Shown here one piece after another: positions 59,798 through 64,000 of a stretch of DNA of 64,000 nt. The DNA comes from TMED8 sp038125725 (GTDB lineage Bacteria > Pseudomonadota > Alphaproteobacteria > Rhodospirillales > Casp-alpha2). The notes beneath the pieces were generated by a model. The model searched no databases and was not told where the DNA came from. It saw only the letters and a list, made by a program, of their open reading frames with translations. A program made the translations under genes and the position numbers. Position 1 is the stretch's first letter. Every line of letters starts with the position of its first letter. The stretch covers positions 31,590-95,589 of the forward strand of contig JAYPEK010000009.1 in the NCBI GenBank assembly GCA_038125725.1, given 5' to 3'.

Positions 59798-60991
59798 TCA
59801 AGCGCCGGATTGGGGCTTTTCATGAGGAAAGCGTGCACGGCTTTTCGCCGCCAAAATCATCACCACCGCCATCAGCGCGGCGCCGATGATATAGGGCCAA
59901 TCCATGCCCAGAAATCCGAACAGCGCGCCGGCCAATGCCGGGCCGGCGACGCGGCCCATGGTGGTCGCCGAGCGGGTCACGCCCATGATGCCGCCCTGGT
60001 TTTCCTCGTCCACTTGCAGGGAGATCAGGCTGTTCAATGCAGGCGAGATGATCGAGAAGCCGTAGCCGGCGATGGTCATCGCGACAAGCAGCATGGCGAG
60101 GTTGGTGGAGAAGGGGATCAGCGCGATTCCGAGTGCCAGCGCGCCGGCGCCCTGGATGATCAACCGCGCCTCGCCGAAGCGCTTGTTCAGCCGCCCGATG
60201 AGCCCGCCCTGCACCAGTGCGCCCAAGATGCCGACGTAGGCGAAGACATAGCCGTTCTGCTCCGGTCCCCAGCCGAACTGGCGCTTGGTCCACATGGCGA
60301 AGGTCGCCTCCAGCCCAGCGAAGGCCAGCGTGGCCAGGAACGAAAGCCCGATCAGCAGGCCGACGTTGGGCAGTGCCAGGGCGTGGCGGAACTGTTCGCG
60401 GCGCGAGCTCTTCGGCCGCGCCGCGAGGCGTGCGCGAACCTCCGGCGCCAGGCTTTCCTTCAGTTTCGCCAGGCCCAGCACCCAGGCCAGCGCGGACAGC
60501 GCCGCCGCGGCCAGCGCCGGGGTCTGATAATCGGCGGTCAGCGGGTCGTTGCCGGCGAGGATGCCGCCGATGGCCGGGCCGATGATGAAGCCGAGGCCGA
60601 AGGCGGCGCCGATCATCCCCATGCCTTTGGCCCGGGTCTCGCGCGTGGTGACGTCGGCGACATAGGCGAAGGCGGTGGAAATATTGCCGGCCATGAAGCC
60701 GCCGACGGCGCGCGCGCCGAACAGCATCCAGATATTGTCGGCGAACCCGAGCCAGACATAACCGAGGATCGCGCCGAACAGGCTGACCAGCAGCACCGGC
60801 CGGCGCCCGACCCGGTCCGACGTGCGGCCCCAGAACGGTGCCGCGACGAACTGCGCCAGCGAATAGGTCGCCATCACCAGTCCAACGGTGGCGGGATCGG
60901 CGTCCATCACCTCGGCATAAAGCGGCAGCAGCGGAATGATGATGCCGAAGCCGATCAGGTCGATGACAACGATGAGGAAAAGAATGGGCAT
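59798..60991 (-). CDS. MFS multidrug/tetracycline-type efflux transporter
   Basis: A 397-residue protein with 12 predicted TM helices, of normal length for the DHA1/TetA group. It begins MPILFLIVVIDLIGFGIIIP and has motif A (GRTSDRVGRRPVLLVSLFGA) between TM2 and TM3 and motif C-like GFIIGPAIGGILAG in TM5. The conserved D in TM1 (IDLIGFG) is typical of TetA proteins. It likely exports an antibiotic or metabolite by proton exchange; substrate unknown. No local repressor gene. It is close to the MotB-like gene (27 bases downstream of its stop) but separately oriented on the same strand. Confidence 0.92.
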   Translation of the reverse strand: MPILFLIVVIDLIGFGIIIPLLPLYAEVMDADPATVGLVMATYSLAQFVAAPFWGRTSDRVGRRPVLLVSLFGAILGYVWLGFADNIWMLFGARAVGGFMAGNISTAFAYVADVTTRETRAKGMGMIGAAFGLGFIIGPAIGGILAGNDPLTADYQTPALAAAALSALAWVLGLAKLKESLAPEVRARLAARPKSSRREQFRHALALPNVGLLIGLSFLATLAFAGLEATFAMWTKRQFGWGPEQNGYVFAYVGILGALVQGGLIGRLNKRFGEARLIIQGAGALALGIALIPFSTNLAMLLVAMTIAGYGFSIISPALNSLISLQVDEENQGGIMGVTRSATTMGRVAGPALAGALFGFLGMDWPYIIGAALMAVVMILAAKSRARFPHEKPQSGA

Positions 60992-61018
60992 GGCAGGTCG
61001 GGCGGGGCTCGGACGCGG

Positions 61019-62275
61019 CTAGCGCTGCGTCAGCTTCAGTTCGATGCGGCGGTTGCGGCGCTTGGCGATCTCGTCGCCGCCGGGATCGATCGGTTGGAAT
61101 TGCCCGAACCCGGCCGCCACCAGGCGATTGGCCGGTATGCCCTGGTTGATCAGGTGGCGCACCACGGCGATGGCTCGGGCCGAGGAGAGCTCCCAGTTGG
61201 ATGGGAACTGCGCCGTGCGGATCGGATCTGAATCGGTGTGACCGTCGACCCTGAGCACCCAGTCGATATCGTCGGGAATTTTCGCCATCAGTTCCTTCAG
61301 CGTCGTCGCCAGGCGGGTCATCTGGCCGTAACCCTCGGTGCCCATCAGTGCCGAGCCGGTGTCGAACAGCACTTCGGATTGGAACACGAAACGGTCGCCG
61401 ACGATGCGCAGGCCTTGCTGGCGGCCAAGCACCTCGCGCAGCCGGCCGAAGAACTCAGAGCGGTAGCGCGACAGTTCCTGCACCTTGGTCGCCAATGCCG
61501 CGTTGAGGCGCTTGCCAAGGTTGACGATCTGTACCTTCTGATCCTCGGATAGCTTTTCGGAGGCCTCCAGCGCCGCTTCGATCTTGGACAATTGCGAGCG
61601 CAGCGTCGCCATCTGTTTGTTCAGCAGCGCCACCTCGGCCCGCGCGCTGTCGGAAAGCTCGCGCTCCTCCAGCAGCGCTTTCTTGTTCGTCGCCAGTTCC
61701 TCTTCGGTCTCGCCCGCCTTGGCGGCCATCTCGGTGATCTTGTTCTGTAATTCCTCGCGTAGCGCCGACAGCCGGGCGATGTCGTTGTTGAGGCCGGCGA
61801 TCTCGGTCAGTTGGCGTTCCAGCTTCTCGCGGTTTTCAGCGCCTTCGTCGCGCGCGTCGGCCAGTTGGCGCATGAGGCCGTCGCGGGCCTCGGCGCCGGC
61901 CTTGCGGGTCGCTTCCAACTCGGCGCGCAGGCTGGCTTCCGTTTCCTCGGCCGAGAGCCGCATGGAATTGATCGTGGCGCGCAGATCGTCGCGCAGCGCC
62001 ACCGAGGTCTGCAACTCGGCCGACATCTGCGCAAGGTTGTCCTTCAGGTTGCCCTGCGCGCGGCGTTCCAGCGCCAGGAGGTCGGCGAGTTCCGAGACCT
62101 GACCGCGCAGCCGGTCGAGCGCCGTGTCGCGGCCGGAAAGCGCATGGCTCAGGAAGAACTGTGCAATAACGAAGATCAACAGCAGGAAGACGATCACCAG
62201 AAGCAGCGTCGCCAGGGCATCGACGAAACCCGGCCAGATGTTGGTCGCCCGATCGCGGCGTCCCAGCGCTGCCAT
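61019..62275 (-). CDS. MotB-like OmpA-domain protein with a long coiled coil
   Basis: A 418-residue inner-membrane protein. One TM helix (residues ~18-40: VDALATLLLVIVFLLLIFVI) carries D19, in the position of the proton-carrying Asp of MotB. Residues ~50-260 are a long coiled coil (Ala/Glu/Leu/Arg heptads). The C-terminal ~120 residues form an OmpA-like peptidoglycan-binding domain (FQSEVLFDTGSALMGTEGYG, VDGHTDSDPIRTAQ, NWELSSARAIAVVRHLINQG, VAAGFGQFQP). With the adjacent MotA-like protein, this should be a proton-driven envelope machine anchored in the wall. It is not a flagellar MotB, since no flagellar genes are near and the coiled coil is much longer. Confidence 0.88.
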   Translation of the reverse strand: MAALGRRDRATNIWPGFVDALATLLLVIVFLLLIFVIAQFFLSHALSGRDTALDRLRGQVSELADLLALERRAQGNLKDNLAQMSAELQTSVALRDDLRATINSMRLSAEETEASLRAELEATRKAGAEARDGLMRQLADARDEGAENREKLERQLTEIAGLNNDIARLSALREELQNKITEMAAKAGETEEELATNKKALLEERELSDSARAEVALLNKQMATLRSQLSKIEAALEASEKLSEDQKVQIVNLGKRLNAALATKVQELSRYRSEFFGRLREVLGRQQGLRIVGDRFVFQSEVLFDTGSALMGTEGYGQMTRLATTLKELMAKIPDDIDWVLRVDGHTDSDPIRTAQFPSNWELSSARAIAVVRHLINQGIPANRLVAAGFGQFQPIDPGGDEIAKRRNRRIELKLTQR

Positions 62276-62294
62276 GTCAGACCGCCGTCATACG

Positions 62295-63452
62295 CTAGCG
62301 CCGGTCTTCGCTGGCGGCGGCCAGCGTGCGCGCCAGCAGTTTGATCTCGCTACGCAGCTCCTGCAGCATGCCTTCGCGGCCGTGGCGGGCCTCCTCGCGC
62401 ATGCCGGAGATTTGCAGGTCCATGTTGCGGATATGCGCGCGCGTGCCTTCATCAAGCGCCGCGCCGCCGCCCGATCCGCCTTCCGCGAGTTGTTGCAGGA
62501 TCGGCCGGATCGCCACCTGGGTCTCGGCCAGGCTTTTCATCAGCGCCTGTTCTGTGCGCATCTGGTCGGTGAGCGTTTCCAGCTTCGCGGTCAGCGCGTG
62601 CAGCCGGTCATCGACCTTGGAGCGACTGTCCTCGCCGCGCGCCATGGTGCGCTGCAGGTTCTCGAGGCTCTCGGCGGTCTGTTCCAATAGCGCCTGCACG
62701 TAGGCCGGCACGGATTGCTCGCCGTCGGAAATCAGCCCGCCGGAAGAGAGCCGCGTTACCGACGACAGCCATTCCTCCAGGTCGTTGTAGAAGCGGTTCT
62801 GCGCCTGGCCCGCCTGCAGATCCAGAAAGCCCAGCACCAGCGACCCGGCGAGGCCGAACAGCGACGACGAGAAGGCCGTGCCCATGCCGGCCATGGGCGC
62901 TTCCAGGCCGCGTTTCAGGGTCGAGAAGATGGCGCCGGCATCGCCGCCCTCGACGCTGAGTCCGCTGATCACGCCGGAGATCGAGCCCACCGTTTCCAGC
63001 AGGCCCCAGAAGGTGCCGAGCAGCCCCAGGAAGATCAATAGCCCGATGGTGTAGCGCGACAGGTCGCGCGATTCATCCAGCCTCGACGCGATGCTGTCCA
63101 GCAGCGAGCGCATGGAAAGCGCCGACAGGCTGAGCTTGTCGCGGTTCGAGACCATGGTCGCCATCGGGGCGAGCAGCTTTGGGTGATGGGTTTCGCCCGT
63201 GGGCGTGGCGCGCAGCACGTTCTCGTCGAGCGCCTGGCGGTAGCTCTCGATCCAGCCGACTTCCGGGTAGAGGCGGATCACCTGGCGGAAGTTGTAGATG
63301 ATGCCGAGCACCAGGACGCTGACGATCAGCCCGTTGAGAAACGCGTTGGCGGAAAAGAACTCGCTCAGCGGCCCGACCAGCATGACGCAGCCGCCGGCCA
63401 CGAAGGCCAGGAACACCAGCATGCGGATCAGGTATGTGTGGGGCCGGGTCAC
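62295..63452 (-). CDS. MotA/TolQ/ExbB-like proton channel protein
   Basis: A 385-residue membrane protein. Two N-terminal TM helices (LIRMLVFLAFVAGGCVMLVG and LNGLIVSVLVLGIIYNF) are followed by a cytoplasmic loop and two more (YTIGLLIFLGLLGTFWGLLE and FSSSLFGLAGSLVLGFLDLQ), as in the MotA/TolQ family. The TM3 TFWGLLETVGSISG segment, with GTFWG, is diagnostic. The C-terminal ~120 residues are a coiled coil. The gene lies 19 bases upstream of the MotB-like gene and should form the stator with it. Partner recognition is unknown. Small glycine/alanine clusters GDAGAIFSTLKRGLEAPMAG are conserved. Confidence 0.88.
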   Translation of the reverse strand: MTRPHTYLIRMLVFLAFVAGGCVMLVGPLSEFFSANAFLNGLIVSVLVLGIIYNFRQVIRLYPEVGWIESYRQALDENVLRATPTGETHHPKLLAPMATMVSNRDKLSLSALSMRSLLDSIASRLDESRDLSRYTIGLLIFLGLLGTFWGLLETVGSISGVISGLSVEGGDAGAIFSTLKRGLEAPMAGMGTAFSSSLFGLAGSLVLGFLDLQAGQAQNRFYNDLEEWLSSVTRLSSGGLISDGEQSVPAYVQALLEQTAESLENLQRTMARGEDSRSKVDDRLHALTAKLETLTDQMRTEQALMKSLAETQVAIRPILQQLAEGGSGGGAALDEGTRAHIRNMDLQISGMREEARHGREGMLQELRSEIKLLARTLAAASEDRR

Positions 63453-63501
63453 GCCTGAAAGGTCCTATGTCTCGTTAGACCGTGCCGCGGGGGCGGTGGC
63501 A

Positions 63502-63951
63502 TCAACGCTGCGCCAGATTGACGTCGACCCGGTTGGTCGGCTTCTCGGCTGTCTTGGATCCCAGCGCGCGGACGTCGATCTGGGTCGAGCGCACGCCCTT
63601 GTCGATCAGGAACGAGCGCACCGCCAGCGCGCGTGACAGCGAGATCCGCCGCGCCTTGGAGGTGGAGAGATCCTTGGCGCCGGCATAGGCCATCAACTGC
63701 ACCCGGTAGTCCTTGGAATCGCGGATGGTGGCGGCCAGTTGGCCGAGGTTGGCCTCGGCGTCGGCCGGCAGCTTGGTGGCGCTTTCCTCGAAGACGATGC
63801 GCAGCGCCTGGCCCGGTTTCAGGTCGATGGCGGCGGGGGCGGCGGCCTGCTGTGTCGGCGCCGGTGCCGGCGCGGGGGGCGCTTCGGCGGCCTTGGGCCC
63901 GCATGCTTCGCAGGCGCCAAGAGCCAAGGCCATCAAGAGAATGGCCTTCAT
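63502..63951 (-). CDS. OmpA-family lipoprotein or periplasmic protein
   Basis: A 149-residue protein. The N-terminus (MKAILLMALALGACEACGPK) has a lipobox LGAC with Cys14, and a Pro/Ala-rich linker follows (PPAPAPAPTQQAAAPAAIDL). The C-terminal ~95 residues are an OmpA_C-like domain (RIVFEESATKLPADAEANLG, LMAYAGAKDLSTSKARRISL, SRALAVRSFLIDKGVRSTQI, IDVRALGS), lacking the canonical peptidoglycan Asp and Arg pair in full. It lies upstream of the MotA/MotB-like genes by 49 bases on the same strand, so it probably belongs to the same complex. Confidence 0.82.
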   Translation of the reverse strand: MKAILLMALALGACEACGPKAAEAPPAPAPAPTQQAAAPAAIDLKPGQALRIVFEESATKLPADAEANLGQLAATIRDSKDYRVQLMAYAGAKDLSTSKARRISLSRALAVRSFLIDKGVRSTQIDVRALGSKTAEKPTNRVDVNLAQR

Positions 63952-63953
63952 GA

Positions 63954-64000
63954 TTAGCTGCGCTCCCAGTAGCAGGAGATGTAGTCAACGAGCACGTCAG
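63954..64000 (-). CDS. C-terminal end of an upstream gene (partial)
   Basis: On the minus strand an open frame entering from the right edge encodes DVLVDYISCYWERS and stops at TAA (63954-63956), 2 bases before the OmpA-family start (63951). Only 14 residues are visible, so no family can be named. The spacing indicates that it is the preceding gene in the MotA/MotB-like operon. Confidence 0.5.
   Translation of the reverse strand, partial: DVLVDYISCYWERS

Noticed and set aside
61019..63452. Idea that the MotA/MotB-like genes are a Zorya antiphage system
   Set aside because: ZorA/ZorB occur with ZorC/D or ZorE (helicase, nuclease). None is adjacent, and the downstream gene is an MFS exporter.

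Overview
The window is GC-rich chromosomal DNA (AT-rich only in a few spacers and in one patch near 18.0-19.3 kb) from an alphaproteobacterium, most likely of the Rhodospirillales type. The indicators are a TrcR/DUF1013 cell-cycle regulator, COQ9, a PAS_5 protein, DUF1192 and two DUF465/YdcH proteins, a three-gene pntAA-pntAB-pntB transhydrogenase, and a cysteine-free ribosomal protein L31. The genus cannot be named from the sequence. No tRNA, rRNA, CRISPR array or prophage was seen.

Layout. 0-3.6 kb: end of an M3 peptidase gene, then a tight operon of an ABC1/UbiB-family kinase, a stand-alone cyclic-nucleotide-binding protein and a divergent class III nucleotide cyclase. 3.6-8 kb: RND efflux pump and its adaptor. 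8-16 kb: RidA, TrkH, a histidine phosphatase, the proton-translocating transhydrogenase operon and a quinone oxidoreductase. 16-19.4 kb: an orphan TPP enzyme, an AT-rich membrane protein and a ParE/RelE-type toxin-antitoxin pair. 19.4-25.9 kb: gamma-carbonic anhydrase-like protein, rpsU, def, coq9, a SPOR lipoprotein, purE, a degenerate GGDEF protein and a divergent pair of DUF465 genes. 26-32 kb: a Rieske fusion protein, an acyl-CoA ligase, a REP-like palindrome doublet, and an IS481 scar that has removed the Rieske domain of a ring-hydroxylating dioxygenase alpha subunit while leaving the beta subunit intact. 32-36 kb: Cys-rich zinc ribbon, M1-like peptidase and ChaN-PDZ lipoprotein, then a homocysteine methyltransferase. 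36-43 kb: prpE behind a TTTGCAAA palindrome, PAS_5, SDR, DUF3299, and a probable Zur-controlled ZrgA-type zinc operon. 43-49.8 kb: CBS protein, sensor kinase, two aminotransferases, and a radical SAM gene whose ribosome binding site lies in a perfect 13-bp hairpin. 50-57 kb: DUF2235 hydrolase, trcR, LysE exporter, quinone oxidoreductase, thioesterase, a soluble chemoreceptor and Hsp20. 57-64 kb: a membrane class III cyclase, rpmE, an MFS exporter and a MotA/MotB-like envelope operon running off the end.

How the genes work together. Most are core metabolism and envelope functions. The groups with the most new biology are the kinase/cNMP-binding/cyclase operon (with a second cyclase 54 kb away), the zinc operon with its palindrome, the propionate operator, and the proton-channel-like MotA/MotB/OmpA group. 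Evidence of decay and transfer is concentrated at 18.0-19.3 kb and 29.5-31.3 kb. All function calls rest on reading motifs by eye; no database search was run.
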